Shown: positions 55,655 through 64,000 of the stretch, piece by piece | Layout of the letters: each line of letters starts with the position of its first letter | Position numbering within the stretch: position 1 is the stretch's first letter | Source of the DNA: Stutzerimonas xanthomarina DSM 18231 | GTDB lineage: Bacteria > Pseudomonadota > Gammaproteobacteria > Pseudomonadales > Pseudomonadaceae | Length of the DNA stretch: 64,000 nucleotides | Assembly (NCBI RefSeq): GCF_900129835.1 | Contig: NZ_FQXA01000004.1 | Coordinates: 434,001-498,000 of the forward strand | Direction: 5' to 3' | The notes under the pieces: model-generated | The model's database searches: none | What the model saw: only the letters and a program-made list of their open reading frames with translations | What the model was told of the DNA's origin: nothing | Position numbers and translations under genes: made by a program

Positions 55655-56269
55655 ATGCTGGACAAGATTCTCCAACGGGTGCGGGATTACTCGCCGCATC
55701 TTCTGGAGCCGGAAGGCAGGATGCCCGAGGCGGCCGTACTGATGCCCATCACCCGCAGCGACTCGCCGGAACTGGTGCTGACGCTGCGCGCCAGTGGTCT
55801 TTCTACCCATGGTGGTGAGGTGGCGTTCCCTGGGGGGCGACGCGATCCAGAGGATCGTGACTTGATTCACACCGCCTTGCGCGAGGCTGAGGAAGAGGTC
55901 GGGTTGGCGCCGGGAATAGTTGAGATCGTTGGGCCTCTGAGCAGTCTGGTTTCGCTGCACGGGATTCATGTCACGCCTTATGTCGGCATCGTCCCGGACT
56001 ATGTTGAATACCGCGCCAACGATGCGGAAATCGCCTCGGTGTTTTCCGTCCCGCTGGAGTTTTTCTGCGAGGATGCGCGTGAGGTGACTCATCGGATCGA
56101 CTACCAGGGCGGCGCTTGGTACGTCCCGTCTTACCGATATGGCGAATATAAGATCTGGGGGCTGACAGCGATCATGGTCGTCGAGTTGGTCAATCTGGTG
56201 TACGACGCCGGGATCGAAATGCGCCTGCCTCCCGCGTCCTACATCGATCTGAGTCAGAAGAGGTCATAA
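55655..56269 (+). CDS. Nudix hydrolase, CoA pyrophosphatase type (NudL-like)
   Basis: A 204-residue hydrolase that cleaves CoA or its derivatives in this subfamily. The NudL-type sequence is continuous: [20 protein letters not shown], then [15 protein letters not shown] (Nudix box). Start at 55655 has AAAGAGAC upstream; the frame opens earlier. It starts a three-gene run with the carbonic-anhydrase-like and DUF1289 genes (gap 2 bp, then overlap). Confidence 0.9.
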   Translation: MLDKILQRVRDYSPHLLEPEGRMPEAAVLMPITRSDSPELVLTLRASGLSTHGGEVAFPGGRRDPEDRDLIHTALREAEEEVGLAPGIVEIVGPLSSLVSLHGIHVTPYVGIVPDYVEYRANDAEIASVFSVPLEFFCEDAREVTHRIDYQGGAWYVPSYRYGEYKIWGLTAIMVVELVNLVYDAGIEMRLPPASYIDLSQKRS

Positions 56270-56271
56270 CC

Positions 56272-56796
56272 GTGAAATATCGCTTGGGTGATTCCCTCGT
56301 TGAAACCCATCCACAAAGCTGGGTTGCACCAAATGCCACGTTGGTGGGCAAGATTCGCCTGGAAGCCGGCGCTAACGTCTGGTTTGGTGCCGTGCTGCGT
56401 GGCGATAACGAGCTAATCCATATCGGTGAGAACAGCAACGTGCAAGATGGCAGCGTTATGCACACTGATATGGGTTATCCACTGACACTGGGCACCGGAG
56501 TCACTGTTGGTCACAACGCCATGCTGCACGGCTGCTCCGTCGGTGACTACAGCCTGGTCGGGATCAACGCCGTGGTTCTCAACGGCGCGAAGATTGGTAA
56601 ATACTGCATCATCGGCGCCAATACCCTGATCGCCGAGGGCAAGGAAATCCCGGACGGTTCGTTGGTAGTCGGTTCGCCGGGCAAGGTGGTTCGCGAACTG
56701 ACTGACCAGCAGAAAAAAATGCTGGAAGCCAGTGCGGCGCATTACGTGCACAACGCCCAGCGCTATGCGCGTGATCTGGCGGAGCAGGACGATTGA
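56272..56796 (+). CDS. Gamma carbonic anhydrase-like protein
   Basis: A 174-residue left-handed beta-helix protein of the YrdA/gamma-CA family; possible zinc hydratase. Hexapeptide repeats run from [20 protein letters not shown]; three metal-ligand His are present (SVMHTD, GHNAML, LHGCSV). It starts at GTG (56272). It follows the NudL-like gene by two bases; the DUF1289 gene overlaps its end. Confidence 0.93.
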   Translation: MKYRLGDSLVETHPQSWVAPNATLVGKIRLEAGANVWFGAVLRGDNELIHIGENSNVQDGSVMHTDMGYPLTLGTGVTVGHNAMLHGCSVGDYSLVGINAVVLNGAKIGKYCIIGANTLIAEGKEIPDGSLVVGSPGKVVRELTDQQKKMLEASAAHYVHNAQRYARDLAEQDD

Positions 56797-56984
56797 CTGC
56801 AGATGAACGTCCAGTTGCATCACCCTGCGTAAGTGTCTGCGCGCTGGGCGAGGATGATACCTGCACGGGCTGCCAGCGCAGTGTTGACGAGATTCGTCGC
56901 TGGGGGCAGATGAATAACTCTGAACGGCGACAGGTGTTGCTGCGTTGTCACGAGCGTGCGCGCCGAAGCGGTCTGCTGTTTTAG
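56793..56984 (+). CDS. DUF1289 small zinc-finger-like protein
   Basis: A 63-residue protein with the DUF1289 pattern of four Cys ([20 protein letters not shown]) and [16 protein letters not shown]. Possibly metal-binding; function unknown. Starts at TTG (56793) overlapping the end of the carbonic-anhydrase-like gene by four bases. Confidence 0.85.
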   Translation: MTADERPVASPCVSVCALGEDDTCTGCQRSVDEIRRWGQMNNSERRQVLLRCHERARRSGLLF

Positions 56985-57128
56985 TTGCTCGGTGGGCGAT
57001 GGCGTATGGGCGCTGCGTTGGCGCGTGACGCATCGTTAGAGGCAGCTCGCGCGACAGCGTTGCGGGTGCCTCGGCTATCGATACAATCCTGTAACTGTCC
57101 AGCCTGAGTTTGCTGAAGTGACGTCGGT

Positions 57129-58415
57129 TTATTGATCGTCGCTCTTTGAATCCTCAGTCTCCTCGATCACCCAGGCGCGCACGCTTTTGACGCGGTTGTC
57201 CGCGGCCTGCAAGATCTCGAGCCGGTACTGGTTGATTTGCAGGCAGATTCCGCTGTCCGGGATGTGCTCAAGCGCCTCGGTGATCAACCCATTAAGTGTC
57301 TTGGGGCCGTCGCAGGGGAGCTGCCAGCCCAGCGCGCGGTTGACTTCGCGCAAGTAGGCGGCACCGTCGATCACCAGCGTGCCGTCGTCCTGCGGATGTA
57401 TATCCGGGCTGCGCAACGCATCCTGATTGCTGAACTCACCGACGATCTCTTCGAGAATGTCTTCCAGTGTCACGATTCCCAGCACATCACCGTATTCGTC
57501 AACGACGATGCCGATGCGTCGCTTCTGCTTCTGGAAGTTGACCAGCTGTGTGGAGAGAGGCGTGTTTTCCGGAATGAAGTAGGGGTCATTGCAGGCTTCC
57601 AGCAGGCTTTCCCGGGTCAGCTGGTCGTGGCTGAGCAGGCGTGCAATCTGGCGCATGTGCACGATGCCTTCGATCTGGTTGATGTCTTTGCGAAACACGG
57701 GAAGGCGCGTGTGCGGCGTCGTTCGCAGCTGAGTCACGATGGTTTCGAGGTCATCTTCGAGGTCGATACCGGCGACTTCGTTGCGCGGAATCATGATGTC
57801 GTCGACCGTTACCCTTTCCAGGTCGAGGATGCCGAGCAGCATGCTTTGCCGCTTCATCGGCATGTCGCTGCCTGATTCGTGCACGACGCTACGCAGTTCT
57901 TCCGTGGACAGGCTATCCGTGCCTTTGTTGGACAGGTCAACGCCGAGCAGCTTGAGGAGGCCGTTACTGATCCAGTTGAGCATTGCCACCAGCGGATACA
58001 ACACCTTCTGCAGCATCAGCAGCGGCAGGCTGACCGGATAGGCCACGGCTTCAGGCCGCAGGGCGGCGAGGGTCTTGGGGGTGATTTCCCCGAAGATCAG
58101 CAGGATTATTGTCAGGCCGATGGTGGCGATTGCGATTCCGGCCTCACCCCACAGCTTGATTGCCAGCACGGTGGCAATTGCGGAGGCGAAAATGTTGACG
58201 AAGTTGTTGCCGACCAGAATGGTCCCAAGCAGCCTGTCCGGGCGTTCAAGCAGGGCGCTGGCACGTTTTGCGCCGCGGTGCCCTTCCTTGGCCTGGTGGC
58301 GCAGGCGATAACGATTGAGGCTGAGCATTCCGGTTTCGGAGCTGGAGAAGAATGCCGAGCACAACAGCAGACCGACCAGCATGCCGACCAGAAAGCCGGG
58401 GTGTAGATTCTCCAC
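57129..58415 (-). CDS. HlyC/CorC (CNNM-type) magnesium-related transporter
   Basis: A 428-residue inner-membrane protein. N-terminal DUF21/CNNM domain (about residues 1-180) with four hydrophobic segments, including GLLLCSAFFSSSETGMLSLN and GEITPKTLAALRPEAVAYP, then two CBS domains (about 205-330; DDIMIPRNEVAGID, GIVVDEYGDVLGIVTLED) and a C-terminal CorC_HlyC domain. Likely Mg2+/divalent efflux. Nine bases separate it from the CcsA-like gene upstream. Confidence 0.92.
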   Translation of the reverse strand: MENLHPGFLVGMLVGLLLCSAFFSSSETGMLSLNRYRLRHQAKEGHRGAKRASALLERPDRLLGTILVGNNFVNIFASAIATVLAIKLWGEAGIAIATIGLTIILLIFGEITPKTLAALRPEAVAYPVSLPLLMLQKVLYPLVAMLNWISNGLLKLLGVDLSNKGTDSLSTEELRSVVHESGSDMPMKRQSMLLGILDLERVTVDDIMIPRNEVAGIDLEDDLETIVTQLRTTPHTRLPVFRKDINQIEGIVHMRQIARLLSHDQLTRESLLEACNDPYFIPENTPLSTQLVNFQKQKRRIGIVVDEYGDVLGIVTLEDILEEIVGEFSNQDALRSPDIHPQDDGTLVIDGAAYLREVNRALGWQLPCDGPKTLNGLITEALEHIPDSGICLQINQYRLEILQAADNRVKSVRAWVIEETEDSKSDDQ

Positions 58416-58424
58416 GGAGTGGTC

Positions 58425-59225
58425 CTAGATATGCAGAATGAATTCGCGGACCAGCTTGCTGCCGAAGTAAGCCAGCATCAGCAAGCAGAAGCCTGCCAGC
58501 GTCCAGCGGATGGCCTTGTAGCCGCGCCAGCCTAGCTGATGGCGACCCCACAGCAGCAGCCCGAACACTACCCATGCGAACACTGAGAGCAAGGTCTTGT
58601 GGACCAGATGTTGCGCGAACAGATTGTCGAGGAAGATCCAGCCGGAAATCAGTGAGGCCGACAGCAGTAGCCAGCCGGCCAGCAGGAAGCCAAATAGCAA
58701 GCTCTCCATGGTTTGCAGCGGCGGGAAGTTCCTGATCAGGCCGGACGGGTGCTTGTGCTTGAGGTGATGATCCTGCAGCAGTAGCAGCAATGACTGGAAC
58801 ACGGCAATCGTGAGCATTCCGTAAGCGAGGATCGACAGCAGGATGTGCGCCAGTATGCCTGGCTGCTCGGCAATGGCCGGTGGCGTGCCGGACGGTGCGA
58901 ACTGGGCAAACAGCACGGTCAGGCAGCCGAGTGGAAAGAGCAGCAACAGCAGATTTTCGACAGGCATCCGGTAAAGCGCGAGCAGGATCAGCAAGATTAC
59001 CGCGGCAGCAATCAGGCTCGAGGCGGTGAAGAAGTCCAGATGCAGGCCGCTCGGTGAAAGCAGCTGGATGAACAGGCTTACGCCATGTGCGGCGAGCGCC
59101 AACGCGCCCAACATAAGAAGCAGACGCTTGTCCGGCACGGTGCGTTGCGCCAGGCGCAGGCCCTGGTATCCGGTGACGCCGACATAGAGGCAGGCGGCAG
59201 CTAGGCTCGGGAGCAAAGGGTGCAT
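58425..59225 (-). CDS. CcsA-like (YpjD) inner-membrane protein
   Basis: A 266-residue polytopic protein of the CcsA/cytochrome c assembly family (E. coli YpjD group) with about eight hydrophobic segments, including ILAHILLSILAYGMLTIAVF and DNLFAQHLVHKTLLSVFAWV; His at HK and GRHQ match the heme-handling positions. Role in E. coli unclear. Start at 59225 (MHPLLPSLA) follows a weak box. Faces ffh. Confidence 0.88.
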   Translation of the reverse strand: MHPLLPSLAAACLYVGVTGYQGLRLAQRTVPDKRLLLMLGALALAAHGVSLFIQLLSPSGLHLDFFTASSLIAAAVILLILLALYRMPVENLLLLLFPLGCLTVLFAQFAPSGTPPAIAEQPGILAHILLSILAYGMLTIAVFQSLLLLLQDHHLKHKHPSGLIRNFPPLQTMESLLFGFLLAGWLLLSASLISGWIFLDNLFAQHLVHKTLLSVFAWVVFGLLLWGRHQLGWRGYKAIRWTLAGFCLLMLAYFGSKLVREFILHI

Positions 59226-59424
59226 AGGTCTGTTAGTAGGCTCGAAAGGCGATGAGTGTGGCATAAACGTCGGACGCACAAAAGTGTGCGGTTGGCCGCG
59301 GGTACCGCCACGGTGCCGGTCTATAGGTGCGTAACGGGCGGATGACGACGGCCAGGGCAGGCATGATCTGGCCGCTCGATGAAAAGCATTGATAGCGGGG
59401 TACCGGCCTGAGGCATGCAGCTTC

Positions 59425-59430
59425 TATAAT
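59425..59430 (+). promoter_or_regulatory. -10 element of ffh
   Basis: A perfect TATAAT 36 bp before the ffh ATG. The -35 region with 17-base spacing is poor, so only the -10 is marked. Confidence 0.45.
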
Positions 59431-59465
59431 CGGTGCCTTAACCACATCCAGCGTGGAAATGGCAC

Positions 59466-60845
59466 ATGTTTGAAAACCTAACCGACCGCCTCTCCCAGAC
59501 GCTTCGCCATGTTACCGGCAAGGCCAAGCTGACCGAGGACAATATCAAGGACACCCTGCGCGAAGTGCGAATGGCATTGCTAGAGGCCGACGTTGCGCTA
59601 CCTGTGGTCAAGGAGTTTGTCGCCAGGGTCAAGGACAGAGCTGTCGGTACCGAGGTCTCCAAGAGCCTGACGCCCGGTCAGGCTTTTGTGAAGATCGTCC
59701 GCGTCGAGCTGGAAGAGCTGATGGGCGCGGCGAACGAAGACCTTGATCTCAGCGTGGTTCCGCCTGCGGTAGTGCTGATGGCGGGCCTGCAAGGGGCGGG
59801 CAAGACGACTACGGTTGGTAAGCTCGCAAGGTTCCTCAAGGAGCGCAAGAAGAAGTCAGTGTTGGTGGTGTCGGCCGACGTTTATCGTCCAGCAGCCATC
59901 AAGCAGCTCGAGACGCTCGCGGCGGAAGTGGGCGTGACCTTCTTCCCGTCTGACACCAGTCAGAAGCCGGTCGAGATTGCTCAAGCGGCCATCCGCGAGG
60001 CCAAACTCAAATACATCGATGTGGTTCTGGTCGATACCGCCGGTCGTCTGGCTATCGATGCGGAGATGATGGCCGAAATCCAAGCTGTTCATGCGGCGAT
60101 CAAGCCGGCTGAAACATTGTTTGTGGTTGACGCCATGACCGGCCAGGATGCGGCCAACACTGCCAAGGCTTTCGGTGAAGCGCTTCCGCTGACAGGTGTG
60201 GTTCTCACCAAGGTCGATGGTGACGCACGTGGCGGTGCTGCCCTGTCGGTGCGCCACATCACCGGTAAGCCGATCAAGTTCCTGGGTATGGGTGAGAAGA
60301 GCGACGCGCTCGAGCCCTTTCATCCGGACCGCATTGCGTCTCGAATCCTCGGCATGGGTGATGTGCTCAGCTTGATCGAGCAGGCCGAGCAGACGCTCGA
60401 CCGGGAAAAGGCCGAGAAGCTCACCAAGAAGCTGAAGAAGGGTAAAGGGTTCGATCTGGAAGATTTCCGTGATCAGCTTCAGCAAATGAAAAACATGGGT
60501 GGCCTGGGCGGCTTGATGGACAAGCTGCCGTCAATCGGCGGCATGAATCTATCGCAGATGGGGAATGCTCAGGGCGCGGCCGAGAAGCAGTTCAAGCAGA
60601 TGGAAGCCATCATCAATTCGATGACGCCTGTCGAGCGCCGTAACCCGGACATCATCAGCGGTTCGCGCAAGCGTCGCATTGCCATGGGCTCCGGCACGCA
60701 AGTGCAAGATATTGGCCGCCTGATCAAGCAGCACAAGCAAATGCAGAAAATGATGAAGAAGGTCAGTGGCAAAGGCGGCATGGCGAAGATGATGCGCGGC
60801 ATGGGGGGCATGTTGCCGGGCGGCGGCGGAATGCCCAAGTTTTAA
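59466..60845 (+). CDS. ffh: Signal recognition particle protein Ffh
   Basis: GTPase that brings ribosomes making inner-membrane proteins to FtsY. The 459-residue protein has the NG domain with GLQGAGKTTTVGKLARFL, DVYRPAAIKQLE, DTAGRL and LTKVDGDARGGAALS, and a Met-rich M domain (about 330-459: QLQQMKNMGGLGGLMDKLPS; MQKMMKKVSGKGGMAKMM). Complete and typical. The 4.5S RNA gene is not in the window. Confidence 0.97.
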   Translation: MFENLTDRLSQTLRHVTGKAKLTEDNIKDTLREVRMALLEADVALPVVKEFVARVKDRAVGTEVSKSLTPGQAFVKIVRVELEELMGAANEDLDLSVVPPAVVLMAGLQGAGKTTTVGKLARFLKERKKKSVLVVSADVYRPAAIKQLETLAAEVGVTFFPSDTSQKPVEIAQAAIREAKLKYIDVVLVDTAGRLAIDAEMMAEIQAVHAAIKPAETLFVVDAMTGQDAANTAKAFGEALPLTGVVLTKVDGDARGGAALSVRHITGKPIKFLGMGEKSDALEPFHPDRIASRILGMGDVLSLIEQAEQTLDREKAEKLTKKLKKGKGFDLEDFRDQLQQMKNMGGLGGLMDKLPSIGGMNLSQMGNAQGAAEKQFKQMEAIINSMTPVERRNPDIISGSRKRRIAMGSGTQVQDIGRLIKQHKQMQKMMKKVSGKGGMAKMMRGMGGMLPGGGGMPKF

Positions 60846-60937
60846 TGTTTCGAAGGTATCAGTGGATGCCGCGCCGGGCTCCGCTGACGCTGGATAGGCC
60901 TGCTGGCGAGGCCTGCGGTTGTTTTTGAAAAAGCCAT

Positions 60938-60965
60938 TTGCAAAAGTCCGGATAATCCTTAGAAT
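60938..60965 (+). promoter_or_regulatory. Promoter of the rpsP-rimM-trmD-rplS operon
   Basis: TTGCAA (60938-60943), 16-base spacer, TAGAAT (60960-60965), then 67 bases to the rpsP ATG. Confidence 0.6.
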
Positions 60966-61032
60966 ATGCGGCCTTTCGGGCCTTGAGCCCGGCATTCAGA
61001 TTTGCTGTACCGACTACAGGAACGATGTTCAC

Positions 61033-61284
61033 ATGGTAACTATTCGTCTGGCCCGTGGCGGCTCCAAGAAGCGCCCTTTCTACCACCTGACCGTGACCAA
61101 CAGCCGCAACCCGCGCGATGGTCGCTTCGTTGAGCGTATCGGTTTCTTCAATCCGATCGCTTCGGGTGCGGAAGTGAAGCTCTCTGTAAACCAGGAGCGC
61201 GCTACTTACTGGCTGAGCCAGGGCGCACAGCCGTCTGAGCGTGTTGCTCAGTTGCTGAAGGAAGCTGCCAAGGCCGCTGCCTAA
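61033..61284 (+). CDS. rpsP: 30S ribosomal protein S16
   Basis: The 83-residue protein [20 protein letters not shown], with [18 protein letters not shown], is S16. The ATG at 61033 gives the standard N terminus; the frame is open upstream. First gene of a four-gene ribosome/tRNA operon with gaps of a few bases. Confidence 0.97.
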   Translation: MVTIRLARGGSKKRPFYHLTVTNSRNPRDGRFVERIGFFNPIASGAEVKLSVNQERATYWLSQGAQPSERVAQLLKEAAKAAA

Positions 61285-61288
61285 TTAC

Positions 61289-61828
61289 ATGAACGCAACG
61301 TCTGCTCCGGCCGAAGACCTGATTGTTATCGGCAAAATTGTTTCGGTGCATGGCGTGCGTGGTGACGTAAAGGTCTACTCCTTTACCGATCCTATCGACA
61401 ATCTGCTCGACTATCATCGCTGGACGCTCAGGCGAGGTGACGAGGTCAAGCAGGTCGAGTTGGTCAAGGGTCGCCTGCAGGGCAAGATCCTGGTGGCTAC
61501 GTTGAAGGGGCTGACAGATCGGGAAGAGGCGCGTAGCTACGCGGACTTCGAGATCTGTATCCTGCGCAGTGAATTGCCGCAGCTGACCGACGATGATGAT
61601 TATTACTGGTACCAGCTCCAGGGCCTGACGGTCATCAACCAGCTTGGGCAAGTGCTCGGTCGGGTCGATCACCTGCTCGAGACTGGCGCCAACGATGTGC
61701 TGGTGGTCAAGCCGTTCGACGGCAGCTTGGATGATCGCGAACGCCTGCTGCCCTATACCGACCCCTGTGTATTGAAGGTCGATCTGGAGGCAGGCGAGAT
61801 GCGGGTCGAATGGGATGCGGACTTCTAG
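61289..61828 (+). CDS. rimM: 16S rRNA-processing protein RimM
   Basis: Helps 30S maturation by binding S19. The 179-residue protein has the N-terminal RimM domain ([20 protein letters not shown]) and the C-terminal PRC barrel ([30 protein letters not shown]). Lies four bases after rpsP; trmD starts about five bases after its stop. Confidence 0.96.
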   Translation: MNATSAPAEDLIVIGKIVSVHGVRGDVKVYSFTDPIDNLLDYHRWTLRRGDEVKQVELVKGRLQGKILVATLKGLTDREEARSYADFEICILRSELPQLTDDDDYYWYQLQGLTVINQLGQVLGRVDHLLETGANDVLVVKPFDGSLDDRERLLPYTDPCVLKVDLEAGEMRVEWDADF

Positions 61829-61833
61829 TCAAC

Positions 61834-62586
61834 ATGCCCAATCTTCGTGTCGATGTGATCAGTCTGTTCCCGGACATGTTTGCTGCTATCAGTGAATATG
61901 GAATCACTAGCCGGGCAGTAAAGCAGGGGTTGCTCCAGCTGCATTGCTGGAATCCTCGAGCGTATACCGAAGATCGTCATCAGACGGTCGATGATCGGCC
62001 TTTCGGGGGCGGTCCGGGCATGGTGATGAAGATCAAGCCACTGGAGCTCGCCCTTGCAGATGCTCGGCATGCTGCAGGTGAGAAGGCCAAGGTGATTTAT
62101 CTTTCTCCCCAGGGACGGCAGCTCAAACAGGCTGACGTCCGTGCATTGGCGGGTGAGGAAGGATTGATCCTCATTGCAGGTCGTTACGAAGGTATCGACG
62201 AGCGCTTCATAGAAGCGCATGTGGATGAAGAATGGTCGATTGGCGACTATGTGCTGTCCGGCGGTGAATTGCCGGCCATGGTGCTGATCGACGCAGTGAC
62301 CCGCCTGCTCCCTGGAGCGCTGGGTCATGCTGATTCGGCTGAGAAGGATTCGTTTACCGACGGCCTGCTCGACTGCCCGCATTACACGCGACCGGAGGTG
62401 TATGCGGATAAGCGTGTTCCTGAGGTGCTGCTCAGCGGCAATCATGAACACATCCGGCGTTGGCGTTTACAGCAGTCCCTCGGAAGGACCTGGGAACGTC
62501 GCGCTGATCTTCTGGATAGCCGCTCGCTTTCTGGGGAAGAACAAAAGCTGCTGACGGAATACATCCGCCAGCGGGACGATAGTTAA
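61834..62586 (+). CDS. trmD: tRNA (guanine37-N1)-methyltransferase TrmD
   Basis: Makes m1G37 in tRNA using S-adenosylmethionine. The 250-residue SPOUT protein has [33 protein letters not shown], the trefoil-knot [10 protein letters not shown] and [22 protein letters not shown]. Start at 61834 (MPNLRVD) chosen; a start at 61810 inside rimM would add eight residues. Confidence 0.96.
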   Translation: MPNLRVDVISLFPDMFAAISEYGITSRAVKQGLLQLHCWNPRAYTEDRHQTVDDRPFGGGPGMVMKIKPLELALADARHAAGEKAKVIYLSPQGRQLKQADVRALAGEEGLILIAGRYEGIDERFIEAHVDEEWSIGDYVLSGGELPAMVLIDAVTRLLPGALGHADSAEKDSFTDGLLDCPHYTRPEVYADKRVPEVLLSGNHEHIRRWRLQQSLGRTWERRADLLDSRSLSGEEQKLLTEYIRQRDDS

Positions 62587-62630
62587 ACGTATCGATGGCA
62601 CGCCAGAAAGGCCTGTCTCAGGAGCACAGC

Positions 62631-62981
62631 ATGACCAACAAGATTATTCAGGCGATTGAAAGCGAGCAGATGACCAAGCAGCTGCCCCCCTTCGCCCCAG
62701 GTGACACCGTAGTTGTCCAGGTCAAGGTGAAGGAAGGCGAGCGTGAGCGTCTGCAGGCCTTCGAAGGCGTCGTGATCGGCAAGCGTAACCGCGGCCTGAA
62801 CAGCGCTTTCACCGTTCGCAAGATCTCCAATGGTGTAGGCGTTGAGCGTACATTCCAGTACTACAGCCCGATGGTCGACAGCCTCAGCGTCAAGCGCCGT
62901 GGTGATGTCCGTAAAGCCAAGCTGTACTACCTCCGCGCGCTGTCCGGCAAGGCAGCTCGCATCAAGGAAAAGCTTTCCTGA
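62631..62981 (+). CDS. rplS: 50S ribosomal protein L19
   Basis: The 116-residue protein [33 protein letters not shown] and [14 protein letters not shown] is L19. The start at 62631 has AGGAG eight bases upstream; last gene of the operon, followed by a terminator. Confidence 0.97.
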   Translation: MTNKIIQAIESEQMTKQLPPFAPGDTVVVQVKVKEGERERLQAFEGVVIGKRNRGLNSAFTVRKISNGVGVERTFQYYSPMVDSLSVKRRGDVRKAKLYYLRALSGKAARIKEKLS

Positions 62982-62997
62982 GAAAAGTTTTTCCCAG

Positions 62998-63026
62998 AAA
63001 AAGCAGCCTCCGGGCTGCTTTTTTTA
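62998..63026 (+). terminator. Rho-independent terminator of the rplS operon
   Basis: An 8-bp GC stem with extra A-T pairs (62998-63008 with 63013-63020 onward, four-base loop) and a T run of seven. Confidence 0.88.
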
Positions 63027-63121
63027 TGGGCGATTGGTTTGTCCTAGCTGTATAGCCAGGCCGCGAGCGGCGTGCTGCTCGCGGCCTGTGCCGTGCGCAT
63101 GGTCTGGAAGTGTTGGCGCTC

Positions 63122-64000
63122 TCAGGGTATCGGACGACCCGGCTCGGATTTGTTCACGGCTGCATGAGCGTCTGCGTTGTCGGTCAGGGCAATCAAGGTC
63201 CAGCCGGCCTCTGGCTTGATCCGAGCGTCCGGGTGGAATACGTGTGTATGGCCGTGGTTGTCTATCGCGAAATACAGGACGGCGCCTGATCCATTTAGGG
63301 CCTGATACTCCTGCCAGCCGAAGGTTTCGGTCAGTTTGTTGCTTTTGAATGAGTCGCCTCGACCTAGACGTCCCGCTAGCTGCGAGTAAGTCAGCGTGGG
63401 CGTGCCTAGTGGACGGCCTCGGTGTTCGTCGCTGGGTCGATGTTTGTCGCTGCGTCGATTCTCTTGGGTACTTGCCAGGTTAAAAAGTCGACCGACGCCG
63501 AACTCGTGACGGAAGCGCATGGCGGCAAGGGTGTTCATTTCGCCTACAGGCGACAACGCCAGCAGGTGTCCGAGCCCAACCAGATCGAGGTGGTTTTCGG
63601 CGTGTTGAGAGGCCGGGTTTCCGTAATAGGTTGGTAGATTCTCCATCCGCGCCGCGCGAATGTTGTCCCAGCTGGAGTCGGTCAGCATGACTCTCACGCC
63701 TTGTTCGCTCAGCGCGCGACCAATTGCTCTTGCAACGGGATTGGCGCCCACGATCAAAAAACCACTGGGTGGGGGCTCTGCAACTTTGAGCAACCTCGCC
63801 AAGGGGCGGGCGGTTGCGCTTTGCAGTACCACAGTGCCAATGATAACGGCGAAGGTGAGCGGCACGAGCAACAGTGCATCCTCATGCCCCGTTTCGTTTA
63901 GGCGAACCGCAAAAATTGCGGATACGGCAGCCGCAACGATCCCACGGGGCGCTATCCATGCGAGCAGCAGGCGTTCCTGCCAACTTAACTGCGAACCCCA
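63122..64000 (-). CDS. CPA-type sodium/proton antiporter with TrkA-N domain, C-terminal part
   Basis: Inner-membrane antiporter; the N terminus runs off the right edge. The first residues here read WGSQLSWQERLLLAWIAPRG, continuing IVAAAVSAIFAV, which is the last conserved membrane helix region of NhaP/CPA1 exchangers; then a TrkA-N NAD-binding domain (SGFLIVGANPVARAIGRALS) and a TrkA-C-like C-terminal part ending SEPGRPIP. A short Arg/Asp-rich linker (RRSDKHRPSDEHRG) sits between. No start is visible. K+ or Na+ as substrate cannot be decided. Confidence 0.85.
   Translation of the reverse strand, partial: WGSQLSWQERLLLAWIAPRGIVAAAVSAIFAVRLNETGHEDALLLVPLTFAVIIGTVVLQSATARPLARLLKVAEPPPSGFLIVGANPVARAIGRALSEQGVRVMLTDSSWDNIRAARMENLPTYYGNPASQHAENHLDLVGLGHLLALSPVGEMNTLAAMRFRHEFGVGRLFNLASTQENRRSDKHRPSDEHRGRPLGTPTLTYSQLAGRLGRGDSFKSNKLTETFGWQEYQALNGSGAVLYFAIDNHGHTHVFHPDARIKPEAGWTLIALTDNADAHAAVNKSEPGRPIP

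Overview
The window is core chromosome of a high-GC gammaproteobacterium, almost certainly Pseudomonas in the broad sense and most like the P. stutzeri (Stutzerimonas) group. Pointers are an MvaT nucleoid protein (the pseudomonad H-NS analogue) between sbcB and purU, the FolM/FolX dihydromonapterin pair, an iron-sulfur class I fumarase beside a six-helix diguanylate cyclase and pykA, and Pseudomonas-style short intergenic gaps. The species call is inference. I see no rRNA, tRNA, CRISPR array, insertion sequence, integrase or prophage.

Left part (1-20 kb): pta (partial) and ackA for acetate metabolism; slyD and a glutathione peroxidase; a TetR regulator with an Old Yellow Enzyme gene sharing a duplicated operator-like motif; cysZ; a HopJ-family/DUF1244 pair; folM-folX; two PilZ proteins; a MioC-like flavodoxin; acpH; a degenerate acyl-CoA-dehydrogenase-like protein; clsB; a DJ-1/PfpI protein; VF530-type DNA-binding protein; fumA; a membrane diguanylate cyclase overlapping a ferredoxin-reductase gene; pykA; two small envelope proteins.

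Middle (20.8-45 kb): a tightly packed six-gene block RDD - SpoIIM/DUF95 - DUF4129 - DUF4350 - MoxR ATPase - DUF58 with start/stop overlaps (the best candidate for a poorly described system here); sbcB, mvaT, purU, a HerA-like DUF853 ATPase; a bifunctional mannose-1-P guanylyltransferase/isomerase preceded by 0.7 kb without genes; yaaA; a CDF metal exporter with a His-rich loop; a PIN-PhoH protein; moaCDE for molybdopterin; a 54-residue membrane protein gene; rhlB; a cNMP-binding/GGDEF protein; an alpha/beta hydrolase.

Right part (44-64 kb): the aapJQMP amino-acid ABC operon with a good sigma-54 promoter and an NtrC-like site upstream and hairpins after aapJ; purL; a NIF3-C-terminal-like protein; ohrR-ohr; an L,D-transpeptidase; two Nudix hydrolases; a gamma carbonic anhydrase-like protein with DUF1289; a CorC/HlyC transporter; a CcsA-like protein; ffh; the rpsP-rimM-trmD-rplS operon; and the C-terminal part of a Na+/H+ antiporter.

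Most genes are housekeeping and recognisable. The less ordinary material is the MoxR block, the regulatory sites, several very short ORFs and some possible gene remnants in gaps. Calls rest on reading the translated sequence and motifs; no database search was possible.
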